A stretch of 32,265 bases of DNA from an uncultured Lachnospiraceae bacterium (GTDB taxonomy: Bacteria > Bacillota > Clostridia > Lachnospirales > Lachnospiraceae), in contig CATJPU010000155.1 in the NCBI GenBank assembly GCA_949742505.1, positions 1 through 32,265 of the forward strand, given 5' to 3'. A program made the position numbers and the translations under genes. The notes under the pieces were generated by a model that worked only from the letters and a program-made list of their open reading frames with translations, was not told the origin of the DNA and ran no database searches. Shown here one piece after another: positions 8,800 to 17,600 of the stretch. Every line of letters starts with the position of its first letter. Positions within the stretch are counted from its first letter, which is position 1.

Positions 8800-8839
8800 A
8801 ACAGCGAGACCGCAGGCTGAACTGTTGCATTATTTTTTT
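8800..8839 (+). terminator. Weak candidate terminator for the MATE-ECF transcript
   Basis: AACAG (8800-8804) pairs with CTGTT (8822-8826), or CAGC with GCTG inside. Seven T residues follow at 8833-8839 after a six-base gap. The gap and short stem make this a weak call; it overlaps the 3' end of the convergent XRE gene. Confidence 0.35.
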
Positions 8840-9831
8840 CTCAAATGCTCAGCTAACTTCATAGCAACAATCAGCGCTCCGTATAATACTCCTGCCATCG
8901 CCCACAAAAACCAGCTGTATTTCGGCTGTCCGTTTCCCTTCGGCCCATAAGTATACCAGAAAAATATCGCCGTCACAATCAGCCAGTATATGGCGCTTAC
9001 AGGCCCAATCCAGTCTTTTCTCTTCTTATTCTCCCTCGTATAATCTCCTTCCTGCAAAAGCCGCTCCATCGAACCTTGTATCACTCCTCCATAGGTAAAT
9101 GCAATGCCGCCAATCCCAACGATGATTATCAGTATGCAAAGACACATCACCGAAAGAACATCATAATCTAAACATGCCGCTATGAATAACGGGAGCATTG
9201 ACAAAATGCAAAGTACCGTCCCCTTGATATTTAGACTGGAATACGTATCCTGAAATTGTTTCTTTTTTTCTATTACCATTCCGGTTACGCCATACTCTGT
9301 TTCAAAAATTTCCTTATCCAGATACGCAAATTCCTTCACCTTATCATCACAGGACAAGAACAACACTACCGCTATGGTCACCAGAACAAGCATGATACAC
9401 ACCCCGATTCCTCCCGCCATATCTTCTGAGATTCCAAACATAGAAATTTCACTGAGCGCTCCTAACACAAGCAGGCAAATCGGTGAAATAATACACAAAA
9501 ACGTCCCCGCCGCTATCTTTGGCGCCGCTTCCCTGCGCAGCCTTAAATATTCTGACGCCTCCTCCATGGATACGCGTCTGACCGGCGCTGCACACTCAGA
9601 ACAAATTTCCTCCGGCATATACTCTGGCTCTTCCACTTCTTCCTTTAATAAATAATCCGTCGATACTTCAAAAATCCTGCTTAACTGGATGACCTTATCC
9701 AAATCAGGAATGGACTGCGCGCCCTCCCATTTGGAAACCGACTGCCTCGTTACATTTAACTGATTTGCTAATTCCTCCTGAGACCACCCTGCCTTTTTGC
9801 GAAGGTTCATAATCTTATCTGCTAATATCAT
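8830..9831 (-). CDS. XRE-family regulator with a six-helix membrane domain
   Basis: A 333-residue protein with an N-terminal Cro/C1-type helix-turn-helix (about 7-62), including SQEELANQLNVTRQSVSKWE and the usual PDLDKVIQLSRIFEVSTDYLL tail. A linker carries a CxxC pair (Cys77, Cys80). Six predicted membrane helices follow at about 105-127, 141-160, 204-222, 226-252, 277-295 and 306-324. Tethering the DNA-binding domain to the membrane suggests it senses a membrane or envelope signal, but the ligand is unknown. The start has AGGAGG seven bases upstream. It stands alone, convergent with the ECF gene. Its upstream region has tandem TTGACAG repeats at about 9999-10015 that may be part of a promoter or self-operator. 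Confidence 0.85.
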   Translation of the reverse strand: MILADKIMNLRKKAGWSQEELANQLNVTRQSVSKWEGAQSIPDLDKVIQLSRIFEVSTDYLLKEEVEEPEYMPEEICSECAAPVRRVSMEEASEYLRLRREAAPKIAAGTFLCIISPICLLVLGALSEISMFGISEDMAGGIGVCIMLVLVTIAVVLFLSCDDKVKEFAYLDKEIFETEYGVTGMVIEKKKQFQDTYSSLNIKGTVLCILSMLPLFIAACLDYDVLSVMCLCILIIIVGIGGIAFTYGGVIQGSMERLLQEGDYTRENKKRKDWIGPVSAIYWLIVTAIFFWYTYGPKGNGQPKYSWFLWAMAGVLYGALIVAMKLAEHLRKK

Positions 9832-10027
9832 ACCTGTTCCTCCTTGATTTTCTATCTGTAATTATCATGTATCCCGCATTTATTCCGCGCGTTCTGCACA
9901 TTTTATTATTCCTGCTTGAATATAGTTTTCAGTGCAATAAAAGCGGTATTTACATGAAATATAGTAGCACAACCAGCAGTTGCAGTCTAGATAGCAGGCT
10001 GTCAAATCTGTCAACCGGCGGTTGCAG
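9832..10027. other. Spacer upstream of the XRE gene
   Basis: No gene is supported. Read on the - strand it contains two TTGACA sequences in tandem (within about 9999-10015), a short CAACC/GGTTG inverted repeat (10014-10026) and A/T-rich stretches that could hold -10 boxes. I cannot pick one promoter with 17-bp spacing. Short ORFs on both strands here lack ribosome binding sites. Confidence 0.4.
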
Positions 10028-10077
10028 AGAAAAAAACTTCCTTCATATGACCCGCCCGTCATATAAAGGAAGTTTTT
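10028..10077 (-). terminator. Terminator of the shikimate dehydrogenase gene, bidirectional
   Basis: A near-perfect hairpin pairs AACTTCCTT (10035-10043) plus ATATGAC with GTCATAT plus AAGGAAGTT (10066-10074). It has an A-run on its left and TTTTT on its right, so both strands read as a stem followed by T residues. Confidence 0.85.
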
Positions 10078-10122
10078 AAATATCAGACTCCGTCATCACG
10101 AAATCTGTAAGCGATATATACA

Positions 10123-10983
10123 TTATTTTCCGGCAATTATATCCAGCAGGCACTGTCTCATAGCCTCAATCGGAGCTTCCTTGCCTGTCCAATGCTCTAT
10201 CTGGGCCGCTCCCTGATACAGCGACATTCCAAGTCCGTTCAGAACCTTTGCTCCCGCCGCCTCTGCATCCAGAAGGAACTGCGTCTTATCCGGGTTATAG
10301 CATGCATCAAAATAGAATTTATCTGCTGCAATAAACTCCTTCGGCATCGGATTCTCGCCGATATGAGAGCCCATACCGATTCCGCTTGCATTCATTACTA
10401 CGCTGACTTCCGCCACTTTGGAGAAATCGCCATGGGGCACATACTCTGCTACCGGTGCAAAATTCTTGTTGATATCCTCTACCAGAGACTTGCTGGATTC
10501 CTCTACAAAATCTGTGATATAAATCTTCTTCGCTCCGTAGTATGCAAGGGCTGAACACATCGCGCGTCCCGCTCCGCCTGCTCCGATACAGAAATATGTA
10601 TTCTCATCAACCTTGATTCCACCGTCCTGCTGAATCGATCTGATGAATCCGATACCGTCTGTATTGTACCCTACAAGCTTACCTTCCGGAGTTCTCACAA
10701 CGGTATTGCTGGCTCCCATCTTCTCGCACAGCGGGTCCAGTTCATCCAGATACTGCAATACCTTCACTTTATTCGGCTTGGTTACTGCAAAACCTGCAAA
10801 ATTCATGTAACGGATTCCATTTACCACATCCCCCAGATGCTCATTATTTACTTCTGTATAGAAATAAATCATATTCAGACCTGCCGCCTCGTAACCGCTG
10901 TTCTGCATCTGCGCGGCAAATGACTGCTTCAATGGGTCTCCAAGTAATGTTACCATCTTTGTGTTGATATCAACTGATGCCAT
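10123..10983 (-). CDS. aroE: Shikimate/quinate dehydrogenase-family protein with an altered substrate site
   Basis: A 286-residue AroE-fold NAD(P)-dependent oxidoreductase; AroE itself reduces 3-dehydroshikimate. Conserved features seen: catalytic Lys72 in VTKPNK, Asn93 in GASNTV, Asp109 in GYNTDG, the nucleotide loop GAGGAG (134-139) and Gln257 in GMSLYQGA. Two points differ from standard AroE. The carboxylate-binding Ser-x-Ser near the N-terminus reads Ser21-Phe-Ala23, losing the second serine. The strand after the nucleotide loop ends in Asp158 where NADP-specific enzymes usually carry a basic stretch, which suggests NAD use. No other aro gene is nearby. It could be a quinate/shikimate catabolic enzyme or act on a related compound. 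AGGAGG lies eight bases before the ATG. Confidence 0.8.
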   Translation of the reverse strand: MASVDINTKMVTLLGDPLKQSFAAQMQNSGYEAAGLNMIYFYTEVNNEHLGDVVNGIRYMNFAGFAVTKPNKVKVLQYLDELDPLCEKMGASNTVVRTPEGKLVGYNTDGIGFIRSIQQDGGIKVDENTYFCIGAGGAGRAMCSALAYYGAKKIYITDFVEESSKSLVEDINKNFAPVAEYVPHGDFSKVAEVSVVMNASGIGMGSHIGENPMPKEFIAADKFYFDACYNPDKTQFLLDAEAAGAKVLNGLGMSLYQGAAQIEHWTGKEAPIEAMRQCLLDIIAGK

Positions 10984-11169
10984 GATTCAATCCTCCTCTA
11001 TGTTTGCAATTTCTATGCGTTTATTTTATCACAATGTTTTTGAATATACTAGCGCAAACCTATTGAAAGAAACCCCGCATTCTATTGATTTTATGAATAA
11101 AATTCCACTGTTAACCGTCTGGAGGATTCGCACCTAAAGCTCTCTTAACACCAATGACAGACGCCGCTT

Positions 11170-12915
11170 CTACTCTACATCCTGCAGCGCGGAGAAATTC
11201 TCCTCTCCCGTCCGAATTTTAACAATCTTATCTACACCGTAAACAAAGATTTTGCCATCCCCAATGCGTCCGGTGTAAAGAGCTTTCTTAGCTGCCTCTA
11301 TCACGTCGTCCACCGGAAGATTTCCTACTACCACTTCAACCTTAACCTTCGGAAGCAGCGTAGCGTCCACTTCAACGCCGCGGTATTTCTCGCCGCTGCC
11401 CTTCTGAATCCCGCAGCCCATAACCTGCGTTACCGTCATACCGGTTACGCCTACTGCGTTCATTGCCTTTCTCAGCTTATCATACCGGGACAATTTAGCA
11501 ATAATGACCACTTTGTACATACCCGAATCTGCATCTGCCCCTCTGACCACCTTCACAGCCGCATCTTTCTGCGCCTGAGAAGCAGCCTCGTATTCACTGA
11601 TTCCAAGCTGGGTATTTTCATTTTCTTCCATAATCATGGAACCTGCCACATCCATCAGACTGAAGCCTGCGTATGCGGACGTGAGTCCATGTTCGGTACT
11701 GTCTAATCCTTCAATTTCCTCTTCCTCCGTAACGCGGATGCCAACCGTTGCCTTTATCACAAGAAATACAATGGTAATCGTAACAACTGTCCATGCAATT
11801 ACAGCAAGCATGCCGATAAGCTGAATCCCAAGAAGCCCGAAACCTCCGCCATAGAACAATCCCGACAATTCTTCATTGCCCGGAGCGCTTGTGGTGGCAA
11901 ATAATCCGGTTGCAATGGTTCCCCAGATTCCATTCAGACAATGGACTGCAACCGCTCCTACCGGGTCGTCCACCCGAAGCTTATAATCCAGAAGCCATAC
12001 GCCAAACACCACCAGAAGTCCGGCTACAGCGCCGATTACAATTGCTCCAAAGGCGTCCGTTACATCACAGGGAGCTGTAATTGCAACCAGCCCGGCCAGA
12101 GAAGCATTTAGCGACATGGATACATCCGGTTTGCCGTATTTTATCCAGGTAAAAATCATACATACGACCGTAGCAACCGCCGGCGCTATGGTTGTCGTCA
12201 CAAAGATGGAGCCAAGCTGTTCGATTGACGCAGCCGCCGCGCCGTTGAATCCATACCAGCCAAGCCACAGAATAAATACTCCCAATGCTCCAAGCGCCAG
12301 ATTGTGACCCGGAAACGCATTTACCTTCGTCACATTTCCTTCTTTATCCTTTGTAAACTTTCCAAGTCTCGGCCCAAGAATCTTCGCGCCTACCAGCGCC
12401 GAGATACCTCCCACCATATGAATGGCACAAGACCCTGCAAAATCATGGAAGCCCATCTGCGACAGCCAGCCGCCGCCCCAAATCCAGTGAGCCTCAACCG
12501 GATAGATGACCGCAGATATCACTGCGGAATAAATGCAGTAAGACAGGAACTTGGTCCTCTCCGCCATTGCTCCGGATACGATAGTCGCCGTCGTTGCACA
12601 GAACACTAAGTTAAACACAAAGTTCGACCAGTCAAATTCCCCATAGGCCGTAAAGATATCAAATCCCGGCTTTCCGATGAATCCCAGGAAATCCTCTCCC
12701 AATAACAGACTGAATCCAATCAGGATAAACATGCAGGTTCCGATACAGAAATCCATTAGATTTTTCATAATAATGTTACCGGTATTCTTCGCCCTGGTAA
12801 ATCCAGCCTCCACCATAGCAAATCCCGCCTGCATCCAGAACACCAGCGCGGCTCCTATCAGGAACCATACGCCGAATATCTGTCCGTTCATGACACTCAT
12901 AATTTCTTCTGACAT
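11170..12915 (-). CDS. amt: Ammonium transporter fused to a PII signalling domain
   Basis: A 581-residue protein. Residues 1 to about 400 form an 11-helix Amt/Rh channel with the twin pore histidines His166 (SCAIHMVGG) and His325 (VAVHCLNG). After a charged linker (about 397-465), residues 467-572 are a complete PII (GlnB/GlnK) domain with T-loop Tyr511-Arg-Gly and B-loop TGRIGDGKIFVYG. The Tyr51-equivalent uridylylation site is replaced (YRGVEV instead of YRGAEY), so control is probably by ATP/ADP and 2-oxoglutarate alone. Fusion puts the gate permanently at the channel. The gene lies downstream of gltBD on the same strand but has its own promoter and a leader terminator. AGGAGG supports the start. 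No clear terminator separates it from the dehydrogenase gene. Confidence 0.93.
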   Translation of the reverse strand: MSEEIMSVMNGQIFGVWFLIGAALVFWMQAGFAMVEAGFTRAKNTGNIIMKNLMDFCIGTCMFILIGFSLLLGEDFLGFIGKPGFDIFTAYGEFDWSNFVFNLVFCATTATIVSGAMAERTKFLSYCIYSAVISAVIYPVEAHWIWGGGWLSQMGFHDFAGSCAIHMVGGISALVGAKILGPRLGKFTKDKEGNVTKVNAFPGHNLALGALGVFILWLGWYGFNGAAAASIEQLGSIFVTTTIAPAVATVVCMIFTWIKYGKPDVSMSLNASLAGLVAITAPCDVTDAFGAIVIGAVAGLLVVFGVWLLDYKLRVDDPVGAVAVHCLNGIWGTIATGLFATTSAPGNEELSGLFYGGGFGLLGIQLIGMLAVIAWTVVTITIVFLVIKATVGIRVTEEEEIEGLDSTEHGLTSAYAGFSLMDVAGSMIMEENENTQLGISEYEAASQAQKDAAVKVVRGADADSGMYKVVIIAKLSRYDKLRKAMNAVGVTGMTVTQVMGCGIQKGSGEKYRGVEVDATLLPKVKVEVVVGNLPVDDVIEAAKKALYTGRIGDGKIFVYGVDKIVKIRTGEENFSALQDVE

Positions 12916-12991
12916 AATAACGCCCTCCTCTTTCTCATTTCATTAATCAAACTTGTCTGACAGCAAATCCAAAGAACTTTTTCTGAAAAAC

Positions 12992-13024
12992 AAAAAAAGC
13001 GCTATAGAAATCAATCTATAACGC
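12992..13024 (-). terminator. Leader terminator (candidate attenuator) upstream of amt
   Basis: On the - strand a 10-bp stem (13015-13024 with 12999-13008, one G-U pair) with the six-base loop TTGATT is followed by seven T residues (12992-12998). It lies downstream of the amt promoter and 76 bp before the amt ATG, so full-length amt mRNA must read through it. The preceding AACGAAGGCGTT can form a small alternative hairpin that uses the base of the terminator stem. It may also end gltBD transcripts, as no better terminator lies between gltD and here. Confidence 0.75.
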
Positions 13025-13046
13025 CTTCGTTTTGTTTGATGTCTGC

Positions 13047-13075
13047 ATGATAGCACCGGCAGTTCCTGCTGTCAA
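13047..13075 (-). promoter_or_regulatory. Strong sigma-A promoter of amt
   Basis: On the - strand, consensus -35 TTGACA (13070-13075), a 17-bp spacer and -10 TATCAT (13047-13052). The start is expected near 13040, about 48 nt before the end of the leader terminator. Confidence 0.8.
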
Positions 13076-13157
13076 TACACTTTATGAAATTTTGGTACAT
13101 CTGGAGAAATTACATGGATTCCCGGTAAATTTTTCAGAATAATTACTATAGATATTC

Positions 13158-14663
13158 TTAATACCCAAGCAGACTGTAATCTACCGCCCTTGCCGCGTCT
13201 CTCCCCTCGCGGATGGCCCACACCACCAGAGACTGCCCCCGGTGCATATCCCCTGCCGTATAGACGTGCTTTACATTTGTGGCATATTCCCCTTCTTTCG
13301 TCTGCACATTGGTTCTCGCATTCCGTTCTACACCGAATGCCTTCGCCACATATTCCTCGCAGCCAAGGAACCCCGCCGCAATCAGCACCAAATCCACCGG
13401 TACTTCATACTCGCTGCCGGCTGTCTCTGCCATTACCATGCGTCCTGTTTTCTCATCCTTCTTACTTTCCAGCTTTACCAGAACTGCTTTACAGACATTT
13501 CCGTTCTTATCTTTGACGAACTGTTTGACCGTCGTCTGATATACTCTCGGGTCTTTCCCGAATACCGCTGCGACTTCCTCCTGCCCGTAATCGGTCTTTG
13601 ACACCTTCGGCCACTCCGGCCATGGATTGGAGGGAAGCCGTTCCTCCGGCGGTTTTGGCATCATCTCTACCTGCAGGACAGACTTTGCCCCATGGCGCAT
13701 AGCCGTACCGCAGCAGTCATTCCCTGTATCTCCGCCGCCGATTACCATAACTCTTTTGCCTTTGGCATATATGCAGTTTCCAGCCTTTAATTCCGACGCT
13801 TCCGCTGTCATCCCTTTCTCCGGAGCCGCCCAGAGCGCCTTCGTCGTGGACGCAAGAAAATCTACGGCAAAATAGATTCCCTTTGCATCCCTCCCTGGGA
13901 CCTTAATGTCCCGGGGATTCTTAGCGCCGCAGGCGAGAATAACTCTGTCGTATTCCTTCAGAATCTCCGCCGCCTTCTTATCCTTCCCCACATCACAATT
14001 ATAGACAAAATTCACGCCTTCTTCTTCCATAACCTTCACTTTCCGGTCAATAACATGCTTCTCCAGCTTCATATTGGGAATCCCATAGCGCAGCAGTCCT
14101 CCCGCCTTATCGTCCCGCTCGAATACAGTTACCAGATGACCTCTTTTATTCAACTGGTCTGCGGCCGCCAGCCCCGACGGCCCTGAGCCGACTACCGCCA
14201 CCCGTTTGCCGGTGCGGCTCTTCGGCGGCTTCGGCGCTGCGTACCCGGCCTCGTAAGCATATTCTATCACCGCGTATTCATTGGACCGGACCGCAACCGC
14301 GTCTCCGTTCAGATTGCAGGTACAGGCCTTCTCACAGAGGGCCGGACAGACTCTTGAGGTAAATTCCGGAAAATTATTGGTCTTCTTTAAACGGCTGTAT
14401 GCCTCCTGCCAGTTTCCATGATATACCAAATCATTCCACTCAGGAACCAGATTATTTAGCGGACATCCGCTTGCCATTCCGGCTATCATCACACCTGCCT
14501 GACAAAATGGTACGCCGCATTCCATACATCTTGCCCCCTGGAGCTGCTGCTCCTTTCTGGTAAGCGGTTCATGAAATTCCCTGAAATGGCGGATTCTCTC
14601 CTTCGGCGCCTCTGCCCTCTTATCCTGTCTCTCATATTCCAAAAATCCTGTTGCCTTTCCCAT
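13158..14663 (-). CDS. gltD: Glutamate synthase (NADPH) small subunit
   Basis: The beta subunit takes electrons from NAD(P)H through FAD and passes them to the large subunit for glutamate formation from glutamine and 2-oxoglutarate. It has 501 residues, of normal length. The N-terminal Fe-S region has Cys46, Cys49, Cys54 and Cys67, then Cys106, Cys110, Cys114 and Cys116. The FAD-binding GSGPSGLAAADQL begins near 159, and a second Rossmann motif VIGGGDTGND marks NAD(P)H binding. It begins 12 bp after gltB with AGGAGGGG upstream, so the two are co-transcribed. The C-terminal HVYTAGDMHRGQSLVVWA is characteristic of the family. Confidence 0.96.
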   Translation of the reverse strand: MGKATGFLEYERQDKRAEAPKERIRHFREFHEPLTRKEQQLQGARCMECGVPFCQAGVMIAGMASGCPLNNLVPEWNDLVYHGNWQEAYSRLKKTNNFPEFTSRVCPALCEKACTCNLNGDAVAVRSNEYAVIEYAYEAGYAAPKPPKSRTGKRVAVVGSGPSGLAAADQLNKRGHLVTVFERDDKAGGLLRYGIPNMKLEKHVIDRKVKVMEEEGVNFVYNCDVGKDKKAAEILKEYDRVILACGAKNPRDIKVPGRDAKGIYFAVDFLASTTKALWAAPEKGMTAEASELKAGNCIYAKGKRVMVIGGGDTGNDCCGTAMRHGAKSVLQVEMMPKPPEERLPSNPWPEWPKVSKTDYGQEEVAAVFGKDPRVYQTTVKQFVKDKNGNVCKAVLVKLESKKDEKTGRMVMAETAGSEYEVPVDLVLIAAGFLGCEEYVAKAFGVERNARTNVQTKEGEYATNVKHVYTAGDMHRGQSLVVWAIREGRDAARAVDYSLLGY

Positions 14664-14675
14664 GATTCTCCCCTC

Positions 14676-17600
14676 CTATTCCTTTCCGTTTCCTATGGCA
14701 TAGAACGCTTCAATCTTAGCCTGTTCGCTGCTTAAACCCTTTTCCTCCATCTGCAGGACAAAGGTTAACATCTTCTCATAATCAAATGGGATTACTTTCT
14801 TAAATTTCGGCAGATATTCTTCAAACTCTGCAAGAATCTCTGCTCCAATCCGGGAATCTGTATGCCTTACATGCTCCTCAATCATACCTTTCAGCTCCAG
14901 AATGTCATATTTTGAAGTCACATGGACCATATTTACCATTCCTTTGTTCACTTTGCGGTACAGTGTGTTATCCTCGTCCAGCACATACGCAATGCCGCCG
15001 CTCATACCCGCCGCAAAGTTCTTGCCTACCTGTCCCAGAATCGCCACGCGGCCGCCGGTCATATATTCACAGCCGTGATCGCCCACGCCCTCCACGACAG
15101 CCACAGCGCCGGAATTGCGCACACAGAAACGTTCTCCCGCCACGCCGTTGATATAAGCCTTTCCTCCGGTAGCGCCATAAAGGGCTACATTTCCGATAAT
15201 CATATTCTCATTCTGCTTATAGGAAGCCTCCTTCGGCGGAAATACCGCAAGTTTCCCTCCTGACAGTCCTTTGCCGAAATAATCGTTGCTGTCGCCGGTA
15301 AGCTCTAAGGTCAGTCCCGCCGGAATAAACGCGCCAAAGCTCTGCCCGCCGGCGCCCTCACAATGAACGATATAACTGTCTTCCGGCAGTCCTTCCGGAT
15401 AACGTCTGGTAATCTCTGAGCCGAAAATCGTTCCAAAGGTTCGGTCCACATTGGACACTTTCACATGAATACTCTTCTTCTGCTTCTTATCCAAAGCATT
15501 GCCAAGCTCTTTCATCAGAATCCTCTCATCCAGCGTCTTCTCCAGTTCAAAATCATACTTCTTCGCCGGATTAAAGATTTGCTCTTTTGAGCCTGCATAC
15601 CCCTGATGCAAAATCCCTGACAAATCAAGGGCCGCCGCATTTCTCGGCCTGGGCTGTTCCTTTACTTTTAATAAATCCGTCCGGCCTACCAGCTCGTCAA
15701 TGGAGCGGACGCCCAATTTTGCCATATATTCCCTTAAGTTTTCCGCAATAAACCGCATGAAATTAATCACATATTCCGGTTTGCCGGTAAACCGCTTCCG
15801 AAGTTCCGGATTCTGGGTTGCGATTCCCACCGGACAAGTATCCAGATTGCAGACCCGCATCATGACACAGCCCATGGTGACAAGAGGAGCCGTCGCAAAT
15901 CCAAATTCCTCCGCTCCCAAAATAGCCGCAATCGCCACGTCCCTTCCGCTCATAAGTTTCCCGTCAGTCTCGATGCGCACTCTGTCTCTCAGACCATTCG
16001 CAAGCAGCGTCTGATGGGTCTCTGCAAGTCCCAGTTCCCAGGGAAGTCCCGCATTATGAATCGAGCTTCCCGGAGCAGCGCCGGTTCCGCCGTCATAACC
16101 GGAAATCAGGATTAGCCCCGCGCCGGCTTTGGCCACGCCGGCCGCAATGGTTCCCACTCCCATCTCGGATACCAGTTTTACCGAGATGCGGGCATTTTTA
16201 TTGGCATTCTTACAGTCATAAATTAACTGCGCCAAATCCTCAATGGAATAGATATCATGATGCGGCGGCGGAGAAATCAGGCCCACTCCCGGCGTAGAAT
16301 AACGGGTCTTTGCGATCCATGGATAGACCTTTCCTGCCGGCAGATGTCCGCCTTCTCCCGGCTTCGCACCCTGCGCCATCTTAATCTGGATTTCCTTCGC
16401 GCTGACCAGATAGCGGCTGGTCACGCCGAATCTTCCGGAAGCCACCTGCTTGATTGCCGAACATTTATCCGAATCCAGTCTCTCCGTATCCTCGCCGCCT
16501 TCGCCGCTGTTGGATTTCCCATGCAGCGTATTCATAGCGGCCGCCAGCGTCTCATGCGCCTCCTGAGAGATGGAACCGTAAGACATCGCTCCGGTCTTGA
16601 AGCGCTTCACAATTTCATCCACCGGCTCTACTTCTTCTATCGGCACTCCCTTCTCTGGGAAATTGAACTCAAACTGTCCCCGCAGATTCAGTCCGGCGCC
16701 TTCCTCATTGACCAGTTCCGTATACTGTCTGAACATTTCGTAATTTCCGGTTCTGGCAGACTGCTGCAGCATATGAATCGTTCTGGGATTGTACAGATGT
16801 TTCTCTCCCTGACTCTTACTCTTGTGCTGTCCCATACTGTCCAGCGTCAAATCCGTATCATAACCCAGCAAATCGAAGGCTTCCGTATGCATTTTCCCGT
16901 AATCCTCGGCAATCTCTTCGATTCCGACGCCCCCAATCCGGCTCACCGTATCGGTAAAATATTTATCAATAAAGGACTGTTTTAATCCCACCGCTTCAAA
17001 AATCTTCGCCCCCTGGTAAGACTGAATGGTGGATATTCCCATCTTGGACGCAATCTTCACAATTCCGGATAAAATTCCTGTGGTAAACGCATCCACCGCC
17101 GCATAGTAGTCTTTCTTTATCATATCATCCTCAATCAGCTGCCGGATCGTAGCATAGGCAAGATAGGGATTTACCGCGCAGGCGCCGTAACCTAAGAGCG
17201 TTGCAAATTCATGAACCGCCTTCGGCTCTCCAGTCTCAATAATAATTCCTACGGCTGTTCTCTTCTTCGTCCGCACCAGATGCTGCTGAACGCCGGAAAC
17301 AGCCAGAAGCGACGGAATTGCAACATGAAATTCATCTACTCCCCTGTCAGAAAGTATCAGGATATTCGCTCCGTCATTGATTGCTTTGTCCACCCGGACA
17401 AAGAGATAGTCCATCATGGTTTCCAGATTAGAATTTTTATAATAGGTAGTTGGAATGACTTCTACCCGGTATCCATCCTGTTTGATATGTTTAATTTTAA
17501 TCAAATCCGTATCCGTCAGAATCGGATTATTTACCTTCAGCATACGGCAGTTTTCGGCGCTGTCCTTTAAGAGATTTCCATCCCTTCCCAGATAGACTGT

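Noticed and set aside
9867..10079. Small ORFs on both strands upstream of the XRE gene
   Set aside because: They overlap each other and one runs through the terminator hairpin; neither has a ribosome binding site or recognisable sequence.
11090..11105. Palindrome ATTTTATGAATAAAAT downstream of amt as a terminator
   Set aside because: It is A/T-only with a two-base loop and no T-run, so it would be too weak; chance in A/T-rich spacer is likelier.
12992..13040. ANTAR-target or glutamine riboswitch in the amt leader
   Set aside because: Only one hairpin fits between the predicted start and the T-run. Its loop TTGATT lacks the A1/G4 pattern of ANTAR hexaloops, and no glutamine riboswitch core is visible.
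16257..16985. Open frame of 242 codons on the + strand opposite gltB
   Set aside because: It lies entirely inside the conserved synthase domain of gltB and is arginine/histidine-rich shadow sequence.
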